Shown here piece after piece: positions 1 to 6,551 of a stretch of DNA of 7,146 bases. Source of the DNA: Alphaproteobacteria bacterium (GTDB lineage Bacteria; Pseudomonadota; Alphaproteobacteria; RF32; CAG-239); assembly GCA_017645485.1 (NCBI GenBank), contig JAGCOI010000105.1:1-7146 (forward strand), in the 5' to 3' direction. The position numbers and the translations under genes were made by a program. The notes under the pieces were generated by a model. The model was given only the letters and a program-made list of their open reading frames with translations, did no database searches and had not been told where the DNA came from. The first letter of the stretch is position 1. Each line of letters starts with the position of its first letter.

Positions 1-1173
1 GGCGAAAAAAGAAGAGTCGCTTTATGCAGATTGCTGCTTTCAAAACCGGATGTGTTGCTTTTGGATGAGCCGACAAACCATTTGGATGCCGAGTCGGTCG
101 CTTGGCTTGAACAGCATTTGAAAGACTACAAAGGAACGGTTGTGATGGTAACCCATGATCGCTACTTTTTGGATAATGTAACAGGGTGGATTTTGGAACT
201 TGACCGCGGGCAGGGGATTCCTTATGAGGGGAATTATTCTTCATGGCTTGAGCAAAAACGGCAACGTCTGGCACAGGAAGAGCGCGAGGAGACGGCACGG
301 CAAAAAACACTTGCAAATGAACTTGAATGGATTCAAAAAAATCCGAAAGCGCGTCAAGCAAAATCAAAAGCACGTATCAATGCTTATGATGAACTGTTGC
401 AACAGGCCGTTAAAGATAAAATTACACATGCTTACATCAATATTCCGATGACGGAACGTTTGGGTGATTTGGTCATTGAAGCCAAAAACATTTCAAAAGC
501 CTACGGTAATAAAGTTTTGATTGATAACTTATCGTTTAAAATACCCAAGGGCGCAATTGTCGGTATTATCGGTCCGAACGGCGCGGGTAAAACAACGCTG
601 TTTAAGATGATTACGGGGCAGGAAAAGCCCGATTCGGGTGAGATAAAATTAGGCGATACCGTTGATTTGGGTTATGTGAACCAAACACGCGACGAATTAA
701 ATGCCGATAAAACCGTTTGGGAAGAAATTTCGGACGGACTGGATATGATGATGCTCGGTAAAAAACAAATGCCTTCGCGTGCATATGTCGGGCAATTTAA
801 TTTTAAGGGATCGGATCAGCAGAAAAAAGTAGGCTCTCTTTCGGGCGGTGAACGCAACCGTGTGCATTTGGCCAAAATGCTTAAAAAAGGTGCCAATGTG
901 ATTTTGCTTGATGAACCGACAAATGATTTGGACGTGGATACGTTACGCTCGCTTGAGGAAGGTATTATGGCTTATCCGGGGTGTGTGCTCGTAACCTCGC
1001 ACGACAGATGGTTTTTAGACCGTTTGGCAACGCATATTTTAGCCTATGAAGATGAAGGTCATGTTGAGTGGTTTGAAGGTAATTTTGAAGAATATGAAAA
1101 AGATAAACGCCGTCGTTTGGGTGATGATGCCGTAAAACCGCACCGCTTAAAATATAAAAAACTTGAGAGGTAG
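1..1173 (+). CDS. ettA: EttA, energy-dependent translational throttle protein A (ABC-F ATPase), 3' part
   Basis: This is the C-terminal 390 residues of an ABC-F protein whose usual length is about 555; the 5' end lies outside the window and the frame is open from base 1. It begins inside the first ABC signature ([13 protein letters not shown]). It then shows Walker B of domain 1 ([12 protein letters not shown], fragment residues 18-29), an H-loop (THDRYFLD), and the basic, coiled interdomain linker typical of ABC-F proteins (about 80-145). The second ATPase domain has Walker [10 protein letters not shown] (191-199), signature LSGGERNR (280-287), Walker [13 protein letters not shown] (300-311) and H-loop SHDRWFLD (333-340). 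There are no membrane segments. The sequence tracks E. coli EttA closely from memory, including [11 protein letters not shown] and [13 protein letters not shown]. In that family the protein binds the ribosomal E site, and its linker contacts P-site tRNA to gate the first elongation cycles according to the ATP/ADP ratio. Both catalytic glutamates are present, so it looks intact. A TTG at 31 is internal, not a start. Confidence 0.96.
   Translation, partial: GEKRRVALCRLLLSKPDVLLLDEPTNHLDAESVAWLEQHLKDYKGTVVMVTHDRYFLDNVTGWILELDRGQGIPYEGNYSSWLEQKRQRLAQEEREETARQKTLANELEWIQKNPKARQAKSKARINAYDELLQQAVKDKITHAYINIPMTERLGDLVIEAKNISKAYGNKVLIDNLSFKIPKGAIVGIIGPNGAGKTTLFKMITGQEKPDSGEIKLGDTVDLGYVNQTRDELNADKTVWEEISDGLDMMMLGKKQMPSRAYVGQFNFKGSDQQKKVGSLSGGERNRVHLAKMLKKGANVILLDEPTNDLDVDTLRSLEEGIMAYPGCVLVTSHDRWFLDRLATHILAYEDEGHVEWFEGNFEEYEKDKRRRLGDDAVKPHRLKYKKLER
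1165..1170 (+). promoter_or_regulatory. Ribosome binding site of the amidase gene, inside the end of ettA
   Basis: GAGAGG lies 4 bases before the ATG at 1175 and sits in the last codons of ettA. It favours the ATG at 1175 over an in-frame TTG at 1163, which would add four residues and would itself overlap this site. Confidence 0.6.
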
Positions 1174-1174
1174 T

Positions 1175-1882
1175 ATGCGCCGGATAGATTTGCCGTATTT
1201 TAATGAGCGTGATGATGTGATTGACAGCATTATTATACATTGTATGGCGTATGATGTTCAAGATGCCGTTGAAAGCTTAAAGCAAAAAGAAGTCAGTGCA
1301 CACTATTTGATTGATGAAAAAGGTAAAATTTATCGGCTTGTTGATGAAAAAAAACGGGCATGGCATGCCGGTCAAAGTTTTTGGAAAGGCAAAGAAAGTT
1401 TGAACGGTTGTTCCGTGGGTATTGAATTGTGTTCAAAATCACTCGGACAGCAGACATATCCTTTTGTGCAAATATCCGCGCTTGTGCGTTTATGTCAGCA
1501 ATTAAAACGAAAATATCATATTAAAAAAGAACGTATTTTAGGTCATTCGGATATTGCACCGACGAGAAAGCCGGATCCGGGGAAAGCGTTTGTTTGGAAA
1601 TATTTGGCGCGACGCGGATTGGGTGTTTGGTATGACCTAAAAAATGCCGAAAAAATCAAGACAGATGACGATAATGAATTGTTGAAGAAAATAGGCTATG
1701 ATATTTCAAATTTAACGGCGGCAAAATGGGCTTTTATCAGGCATTTTATGCCCGAATATGTGAAAGATGATACAATAGAAAATTTGTTGCAAAAACCGTA
1801 TCCTGACAGGATTGACGTTGATCAAACGCTTTTTAATCAAACGTTGAGGGCCGTTTGTTTTGCGTATAACAACAAAGATTAA
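1175..1882 (+). CDS. N-acetylmuramoyl-L-alanine amidase, AmpD/AmiD-like (Amidase_2)
   Basis: A 235-residue zinc amidase expected to cut the bond between N-acetylmuramic acid and L-alanine in peptidoglycan or its anhydro-muropeptide fragments. Residues 15-145 carry the Amidase_2 hallmarks: zinc ligand H22 in IIIHCMA, then VSAHYLID (40-47), WHAG (63-66), VGIEL with E84 (81-85), and GHSDIAPTRKPDPG (123-136). The last motif gives H124 and D134 as zinc ligands and K132 at the conserved AmpD lysine. No signal peptide or membrane segment is visible, so a cytoplasmic recycling role like AmpD is more likely than a secreted autolysin; this is inference. Residues about 168-230 match the place of the C-terminal peptidoglycan-binding-like domain of related amidases but are hard to recognise. 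The ATG starts one base after the ettA stop, so translation is probably coupled. Its stop lies 5 bases from that of the opposing MATE gene. I leave the symbol blank because AmpD and AmiD types cannot be separated by eye. Confidence 0.92.
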   Translation: MRRIDLPYFNERDDVIDSIIIHCMAYDVQDAVESLKQKEVSAHYLIDEKGKIYRLVDEKKRAWHAGQSFWKGKESLNGCSVGIELCSKSLGQQTYPFVQISALVRLCQQLKRKYHIKKERILGHSDIAPTRKPDPGKAFVWKYLARRGLGVWYDLKNAEKIKTDDDNELLKKIGYDISNLTAAKWAFIRHFMPEYVKDDTIENLLQKPYPDRIDVDQTLFNQTLRAVCFAYNNKD

Positions 1883-1887
1883 AGGGA

Positions 1888-3228
1888 TTATTTTTTCAGT
1901 GTTTTCTTAAAGGTATGTATTGAGGCTATATAGCCGATGACAACAACGAAAGATGCCGATACCCATGCGGCGGGTGAGGCGTAAAAAATGCCCTGATAAC
2001 CCATTGCGGAAGCAAGAATAAGTGCGGCAAAAGAACGAATAAAAAGTTCGGTTAAACTGGCCAAAAGCGGTAACCATACTTTGCCCATGCCTTGCAGAGT
2101 GTTTCTGAATATAAAAATCAAACCCAAAAAGAAATAAAACGGCGTGCTGATACCGAGATATTTTTTACCTACGTCCATAATAAACGGGTTATAATTGCTT
2201 AAAAAAACGGAAATCATATCGCGTCCGATATATCTGACACAAAGAGACATCAATATGGCGGCAATAAACGAAACCAAGATTGTAAAACGCACGCCTTGTC
2301 GGATACGTGCTATTTTTTTTGCACCGAAATTTTGCGCCGAATATGTGGCCATGGCCATGCCGAGGGCAAGCATAGGCTGAGTGCCGAGTTGTTCAATACG
2401 CAGTGCGGCCGTGAAAGCGGCAATCACTTCGGGGCCGAAAGAATTGCAGGCGCTTTGAATAACCATCATGCTGATAGATAATACGGAAAACTGAACAGAC
2501 ATCGGTAAGGCAATATTGAGTTGTTTTATAAGTATGTTTTTATCAAATTTCCAATCGGCCTTTGTTAAGCGCATGATTTTAAATTTAAAATGCATAAACA
2601 AACCGCATGAAATAAATGCAATTGTTGCGGCAAGTACGGTGCCGAGGGCAGATCCTTTAACGCCGAGGCCGAAAAAATAAATAAAAATAAAATTAAAAGC
2701 TATGTTTAATGCAGTTGAAAAAATTAAAAAATAGAGCGGTGTACGACTGTCACCGACGGCGCGCATAAAACCGGCCGTTAAGTTATAAAAGACAATCATG
2801 ACAAGTCCGGCAGATAAAATACTCATAAACAAATAAGCATCATGCTCAATTTCTGTCGGGACATTCATTAAATGCAGAACGGGTTTTAAAAAACAAATTA
2901 AAAAAACGGTCATACAACAGCACAGAACAAAACTGGCCATGATGGCATGTGTAACGGATTTGCGCATGTTGTTAAAATCAGATGCGCCGAAACATTGTGC
3001 GGTTACAACGTTCAGTCCGTTTGTGAAACCGAATGACAAAAGCAGACAAACAAAAAAAATGGGTGCCGTTGCGCCGACGGCCGCCAATGCGTTAACGCCG
3101 AGAAGTCTGCCGACAATTAAAATATCGGTAATGCTGTATAATTGCTGTATTAAATTACCGATAAACAGAGGCAAACAAAAAATGGTAATCAGTTTGGCCG
3201 GATAGCCTTTCGTTAAATTATAAATCAT
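1888..3228 (-). CDS. MATE-family multidrug/metabolite efflux transporter
   Basis: A 446-residue inner-membrane protein of normal MATE length (about 440-460), with hydrophobic segments throughout consistent with 12 helices in two six-helix halves. The N-terminus has the family pattern of polar start, LPLFIGNLIQQLYSITD (19-35) and IVGRLLG (38-44). Further hallmarks are TAQCFGA (76-82), GFMRAVGDSRTPLYF (153-167), GVKGSALGT (189-197) and, in the second half, SAQNFGAKK (297-305). MATE proteins export cationic drugs or metabolites in exchange for Na+ or H+; the substrate and coupling ion cannot be read here. In the LNI..D pattern after helix 5, residue 179 is Asn, where many relatives as I recall them have Asp. 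The gene lies 11 bases downstream of the Nudix gene on the same strand. No clear Shine-Dalgarno sequence precedes its ATG (GTTCTTTAATA), which suggests translation coupled to the upstream gene. Confidence 0.95.
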   Translation of the reverse strand: MIYNLTKGYPAKLITIFCLPLFIGNLIQQLYSITDILIVGRLLGVNALAAVGATAPIFFVCLLLSFGFTNGLNVVTAQCFGASDFNNMRKSVTHAIMASFVLCCCMTVFLICFLKPVLHLMNVPTEIEHDAYLFMSILSAGLVMIVFYNLTAGFMRAVGDSRTPLYFLIFSTALNIAFNFIFIYFFGLGVKGSALGTVLAATIAFISCGLFMHFKFKIMRLTKADWKFDKNILIKQLNIALPMSVQFSVLSISMMVIQSACNSFGPEVIAAFTAALRIEQLGTQPMLALGMAMATYSAQNFGAKKIARIRQGVRFTILVSFIAAILMSLCVRYIGRDMISVFLSNYNPFIMDVGKKYLGISTPFYFFLGLIFIFRNTLQGMGKVWLPLLASLTELFIRSFAALILASAMGYQGIFYASPAAWVSASFVVVIGYIASIHTFKKTLKK

Positions 3229-3239
3229 TATTAAAGAAC

Positions 3240-3731
3240 TTAAAGCGTTTCAGACGGTGTGTTTATTATTTTTTCTATTTGAATGCGATATTTTTCAATT
3301 GCTTCACGATTTTTCGGCGTCCAGTTGACAGATGTATCGTTTAAGCTGACCCATTTTAATTCTTTTTGTTTTTGAGGTTCAACGACCGTTAAAAGCGAAA
3401 CATCGGTCGGACGGCAAACAAACCAGTGCAATTTATATTTGTTATTGCGTGTGGCACCTAATTTTTTGACGATATCAATATTAAGATTTGTTTCTTCTTT
3501 AATTTCACGATGGGTTGCGGAAATCAAGGCTTCGCCCGGTTCAACTTTGCCGCCGGGAACGACAAACTGTGTGTCGTCCGTATGAATAACGGTGTTGCGT
3601 TGGGCTGTTTGAGCCAAAATCTGATTGTTGTTGACAATGACGGCACAGACAACATCCTGATTGTTGCCTTTTAGGCGGTTGAAACACTCCCAATATATGA
3701 AATTATAAATATTCGATATAAATTTTTTCAT
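3240..3731 (-). CDS. Nudix hydrolase (MutT-like)
   Basis: A 163-residue Nudix-fold protein that hydrolyses a nucleoside diphosphate linked to another moiety; the true substrate is not evident. The Nudix box G-x5-E-x7-RE-U-x-EE-x-G-U is at residues 61-83, with G61, E67, R75, E76, E79 and E80 all present, so the metal-binding site is complete. The Gly usually near the end of the box is Asn82 (EETNL rather than EETGL). It is preceded by the typical strand FVVPGGKVEPGE and followed by WVSLND, the usual W-V/L-x2-E/D strand. About 20 residues rich in aromatic and hydrophobic side chains precede the fold (MKKFISNIYNFIYWECFNRL) and could be an amphipathic helix. The ATG is supported by AGGAGA 7 bases upstream. 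It is the first gene of a minus-strand pair with the MATE exporter. A house-cleaning role such as removing oxidised nucleotides is possible but only inferred. Confidence 0.93.
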   Translation of the reverse strand: MKKFISNIYNFIYWECFNRLKGNNQDVVCAVIVNNNQILAQTAQRNTVIHTDDTQFVVPGGKVEPGEALISATHREIKEETNLNIDIVKKLGATRNNKYKLHWFVCRPTDVSLLTVVEPQKQKELKWVSLNDTSVNWTPKNREAIEKYRIQIEKIINTPSETL

Positions 3732-3738
3732 GTGATTT

Positions 3739-3744
3739 TCTCCT
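3739..3744 (-). promoter_or_regulatory. Ribosome binding site of the Nudix gene
   Basis: On the minus strand AGGAGA lies 7 bases before the ATG at 3731, a strong match with good spacing. It fixes the start of the Nudix protein and contrasts with the absent site before the following MATE gene. Confidence 0.75.
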
Positions 3745-3752
3745 GTGTTGCC

Positions 3753-3781
3753 AATCTAAAATTTAAAACATCGAAAGTAAA
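3753..3781 (-). promoter_or_regulatory. Possible sigma-70-type promoter for the Nudix-MATE pair
   Basis: On the minus strand TTTACT (3781-3776) and TAGATT (3758-3753) are separated by 17 bases and each matches the -35 and -10 consensus at 4 of 6 positions. Transcription would start just upstream of the Shine-Dalgarno site, leaving a short leader. The region is AT-rich, so chance matches are likely; this is a candidate only. Confidence 0.25.
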
Positions 3782-3867
3782 GAATAAAATCATTTTTAGT
3801 ATATGATAAACAGAATCTTTCATGGATTTTTGAGATGAATCGGGTGGGCATAAAAAAATTGAAATGA

Positions 3868-3896
3868 TGGACAGTTTTTAACAAATATGGTATATC
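3868..3896 (+). promoter_or_regulatory. Possible sigma-70-type promoter for recG
   Basis: TGGACA (3868-3873, 5 of 6 to consensus) and TATATC (3891-3896, 4 of 6) are spaced by 17 bases. The weakness is position: the predicted start near 3903 falls at or inside the Shine-Dalgarno site at 3902-3907, which would impair it. Either the start is a few bases earlier or the true promoter lies further upstream in the 184-base spacer. Confidence 0.25.
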
Positions 3897-3901
3897 CTTT
3901 T

Positions 3902-3907
3902 GAGGAG
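3902..3907 (+). promoter_or_regulatory. Ribosome binding site of recG, with two ATGs in range
   Basis: GAGGAG is 8 bases before the recG ATG at 3916, near-ideal spacing. A second ATG at 3912 is 4 bases away but in another frame, opening only 14 codons. The recG frame wins because its N-terminus matches the family. Confidence 0.8.
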
Positions 3908-3915
3908 AAAAATGT

Positions 3916-5997
3916 ATGCGTCCCGAAATATTAAATCCGCTCTTTTGTATGCTTGATACCATAAAAGGTATCGGGCAGAAGCATTTTAAGCTTATAGCCA
4001 ACCTTATCGGCGGTACAAAAATTGTGGATTTGTTATGGCATTTGCCCTATAATTTGACGGACAGAACATATACCTGTCCGATTTCGAAAATTAAAACCGG
4101 CCGGATTTGGACAGGTGTTGTGCGGGTGGTAGAGCATTTGCCGCCTCAAAAAAAATCACAGCCGTATCGTATTGTTTGCGAAGATGAGACGGGCGAGATT
4201 GTTTTGAATTTTTTCAAATATTATAAAGACAGCTTAAAAAAACAATTGCCTGTCGGTTGTGAAAAGGTTATCAGCGGCAAAACGGAATGGTTTAACGCAT
4301 GTATTCAGATGAATCATCCGGATTATATCAGTGAGCCGGAAAATTTTGATTATATTAAAGGTGTTGAACCGATTTATCCGTTTTGTGCCGGTGTGACCAA
4401 TAAGATGATGCGGTGGTATGTGAAGCAAAGTTTGGTAAAAATACCGGATTTGGCGGAATGGTGCGAGCCGGGTTTTATGAAAAGCCAAAATTTTCCGTCT
4501 TTCAAAAAAGCGTTGGAAAAAGCACACAATCCGCTTGTGGCGCAAGATGTGAGCCCAACCGCGCCGGCGCGCAAAAGATTGGCTTATGATGAGTTGCTTG
4601 CCAATCAGTTGATGCTTGCCATTGCAAGAGGGTTCCATAAGAAAAAAGAAGGCAGAAGTTTTCAATCAAGCGGTGTTTTAAGAAAAAAGTTGTTTGATGT
4701 TTTGGAGTTTGAGTTAACCGATGCACAAAAAAACGTTTTGCAGGATATTATAAATGACCAAAGTTCGCCGTATCAGGGTTTAAGACTTATTCAGGGAGAT
4801 GTAGGGTGCGGTAAAACGGTTGTGGCAATGCTTGCCATGCTTGGCGCGGTGGAATGCGGCGCACAGGCAGCCATGATGGCACCGACCGAAATTTTAGCCA
4901 AACAACATTTTGAAACAATTGGGGCATGGGCTGAAAAAACAGGGGTGAAAGCAGCTTTGTTGACAAGCAAAATCAAAGGCAAAAAACGTTTGGAAATTTT
5001 TGAAGGGCTTAAAAGCGGCAATATTGATATTCTTATCGGTACGCATGCTTTATTTACAGATGATGTGCATTTTAAGGATTTGGGCTTTATCGTTGTTGAC
5101 GAACAACACCGTTTCGGTGTGGAACAGCGATTGAAGCTGAGCCAAAAAGGCAATAAGCCGGATATTATCGTGATGACGGCGACGCCTATTCCGAGAACGT
5201 TGGTTTTAACAAGGTTCGGGGATATGGATTATTCCAAAATTGATGAACTGCCGAGGGGAAGAAAACCTGTTGACACGCGCGTGATGAGTGTTTCGAAAGT
5301 TTTGGATGTGATGAAAGCACTTAATGAAAAAATAAATGCCGGAACACGTATTTATTGGGTCTGTCCGCTTATTAAAGAAAATGAAAAATCGGATTTGGCG
5401 GCAGCCGTGGCTCGATTTGAAGCTTTGCAGAAAATATACGGTTCAAAAGTCGGTTTGGTGCACGGAAAAATGAAAGAAAACGAAAAAGATGCCGTGATGG
5501 AACATTTTAAAAACGGAGATATTCAAATTTTGGTCGCAACAACGGTTATTGAAGTCGGTGTTAATGTGAGCGAGGCAACCGTGATGATTGTTGAACAGGC
5601 GGAAAGATTCGGTTTGTCGCAACTTCATCAATTAAGGGGACGCATTAAACGCGGTAATCAAGCGGGGGTTTGCTTGTTACTGCACGGCGATAAGTTAAGC
5701 AATACGGCACGTGAGCGCTTAAATGTGATGAAAAGTTCCGAAGACGGCTTTTTAATTGCCGAAAAAGATTTGGATTTGCGCGGCGGCGGTGAAATTTTGG
5801 GTACGCGTCAATCCGGTATGGAAGAATTTAAGGTGGCCAATTTGGAATTTCATAAAGAATTACTTTATACCGCGCATAAAGATGCACAGATTATATTAAA
5901 CGCGGATCCTTTATTAAAAACAGAGCGCGGGCAAGCGCTGAGGGTTTTGCTTTATCTTTTTGAGCAGGATTCGGCATTTGTAAATTACAAAGCTTAA
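3916..5997 (+). CDS. recG: ATP-dependent DNA helicase RecG
   Basis: A complete 693-residue RecG, the usual length, which drives fork reversal and branch migration of Holliday junctions in the cytoplasm. The N-terminal wedge region has the helix-hairpin-like LDTIKGIGQKHFKLIANL (13-30) and an OB-fold (about 60-140) that grips branched DNA. The helicase core shows motif I GDVGCGKT (294-301), APTEILAKQHF (322-332), IGTHALF (374-380), motif II VVDEQHRFG (393-401) and motif III TATPIPRT (421-428). It continues with VHGKM (515-519), ATTVIEVGVNV (541-551) and motif VI QLRGRIKRG (572-580). The C-terminal RecG-specific region LDLRGGGEILGTRQSG (619-634) is present. In motif VI the usual GRxGR is GRIKR, with Lys578 replacing Gly. 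The start at 3916 is supported by GAGGAG and by the MRPEILNPLF opening. recG is divergent from the Nudix gene, and the next gene begins 103 bases downstream. Confidence 0.97.
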   Translation: MRPEILNPLFCMLDTIKGIGQKHFKLIANLIGGTKIVDLLWHLPYNLTDRTYTCPISKIKTGRIWTGVVRVVEHLPPQKKSQPYRIVCEDETGEIVLNFFKYYKDSLKKQLPVGCEKVISGKTEWFNACIQMNHPDYISEPENFDYIKGVEPIYPFCAGVTNKMMRWYVKQSLVKIPDLAEWCEPGFMKSQNFPSFKKALEKAHNPLVAQDVSPTAPARKRLAYDELLANQLMLAIARGFHKKKEGRSFQSSGVLRKKLFDVLEFELTDAQKNVLQDIINDQSSPYQGLRLIQGDVGCGKTVVAMLAMLGAVECGAQAAMMAPTEILAKQHFETIGAWAEKTGVKAALLTSKIKGKKRLEIFEGLKSGNIDILIGTHALFTDDVHFKDLGFIVVDEQHRFGVEQRLKLSQKGNKPDIIVMTATPIPRTLVLTRFGDMDYSKIDELPRGRKPVDTRVMSVSKVLDVMKALNEKINAGTRIYWVCPLIKENEKSDLAAAVARFEALQKIYGSKVGLVHGKMKENEKDAVMEHFKNGDIQILVATTVIEVGVNVSEATVMIVEQAERFGLSQLHQLRGRIKRGNQAGVCLLLHGDKLSNTARERLNVMKSSEDGFLIAEKDLDLRGGGEILGTRQSGMEEFKVANLEFHKELLYTAHKDAQIILNADPLLKTERGQALRVLLYLFEQDSAFVNYKA

Positions 5998-6037
5998 ATG
6001 GCAAGCTATAACAAACTGTTACAAGTTTTGATTTGCT

Positions 6038-6091
6038 TTTGATAAAAAATAAGGTAATGTGAGGCAGTTGTTTGATAAATAAATGTAAGGT
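6038..6091 (+). repeat. Imperfect direct repeat before the DUF1294 gene
   Basis: TTTGATAAA occurs at 6038-6046 and again at 6071-6079, and each copy is followed shortly by TAAGGT (6050-6055 and 6086-6091). The second TAAGGT contains the likely ribosome binding site. A shorter TTTTGAT also lies at 6026-6032. Copies start 33 bases apart. It could be an operator-like pair or simply low-complexity AT-rich sequence. Confidence 0.35.
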
Positions 6092-6100
6092 CAAATAAAT

Positions 6101-6538
6101 ATGTTGATTACTTTTGCGGCTCTTTTGATTGCCGTTTTGTTTGCGTTGAAGCCATTGCAGAAAAATGCGTTTTTTTTAATTTATTTTGCGTTGATGATGG
6201 GGGCTGCTTATGTGTGCGAGCAAGCAGGGTATCGCACCATGCCGTTTTCGAAACAAAGCTTTTTGTTTTTTGTTGTGTGGCATTTTTTGCTTATCAATGC
6301 AGTGACGGTTTTGGCTTATGGTGCAGACAAACGTGCCGCCATAAAAAAAACATGGCGCGTTGCCGAAAATCAGTTGCATCTTTTGGAATTTTTAGGCGGA
6401 TCGCCCGGGGCATTTTTGGCACAAAAAATATTTCATCACAAGACGAAAAAAGCAAGTTTTCGTATTTTCTTTTTCTTTGTGCTTGCTATTCAAATCGTAA
6501 TTGTATATTATGCCCTTCGCATATTAAATGTTATTTGA
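6101..6538 (+). CDS. DUF1294 family small integral membrane protein
   Basis: A 145-residue inner-membrane protein with four likely helices, at about 2-17, 24-39, 53-73 and 120-143. The diagnostic DUF1294 block lies between helices 3 and 4: YGADKRAA (73-80), a basic stretch with RVAE (86-89), LHLLEFLGGSPGAFLAQ (92-108) and FHHKTKKASF (111-120), which matches the family's LGG..G......FRHKT.K..F pattern. The function of the family is unknown. The conserved block carries many basic residues (K, R, H) and probably faces the cytoplasm; this is inferred from topology rules. The start at 6101 has only a modest AAGG (6087-6090) ten bases upstream. The stop is 13 bases before the ABC exporter start, so the two are probably co-transcribed. 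An 8-T run (6170-6177) lies within the coding sequence. Confidence 0.88.
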   Translation: MLITFAALLIAVLFALKPLQKNAFFLIYFALMMGAAYVCEQAGYRTMPFSKQSFLFFVVWHFLLINAVTVLAYGADKRAAIKKTWRVAENQLHLLEFLGGSPGAFLAQKIFHHKTKKASFRIFFFFVLAIQIVIVYYALRILNVI

Positions 6539-6551
6539 ATGAAGAGATAAA

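Noticed and set aside
965..1261. 98-codon minus-strand open frame over the ettA-amidase junction
   Set aside because: It lies antisense to conserved ABC-F and amidase sequence, with no domain features; a shadow frame.
3756..4001. 81-codon minus-strand open frame across the Nudix-recG spacer and the recG start
   Set aside because: It overlaps the well-supported recG N-terminus and the Nudix upstream region, has no recognisable domain, and its composition looks like antisense of AT-rich DNA.
4234..4665. 143-codon minus-strand open frame inside recG
   Set aside because: Antisense to the intact recG frame and without recognisable motifs.
5991..6007. Hairpin AGCTT-7 nt-AAGCT at the recG stop as a terminator
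   Set aside because: Only five base pairs, and no T-run follows; too weak to call an intrinsic terminator.
6170..6177. 8-T run in the DUF1294 gene (and a similar one at 2313-2320 in the MATE gene) as phase-variation tracts
   Set aside because: Both genes are in frame and such runs are expected in AT-rich coding DNA with Phe and Lys codons; no sign of switching.
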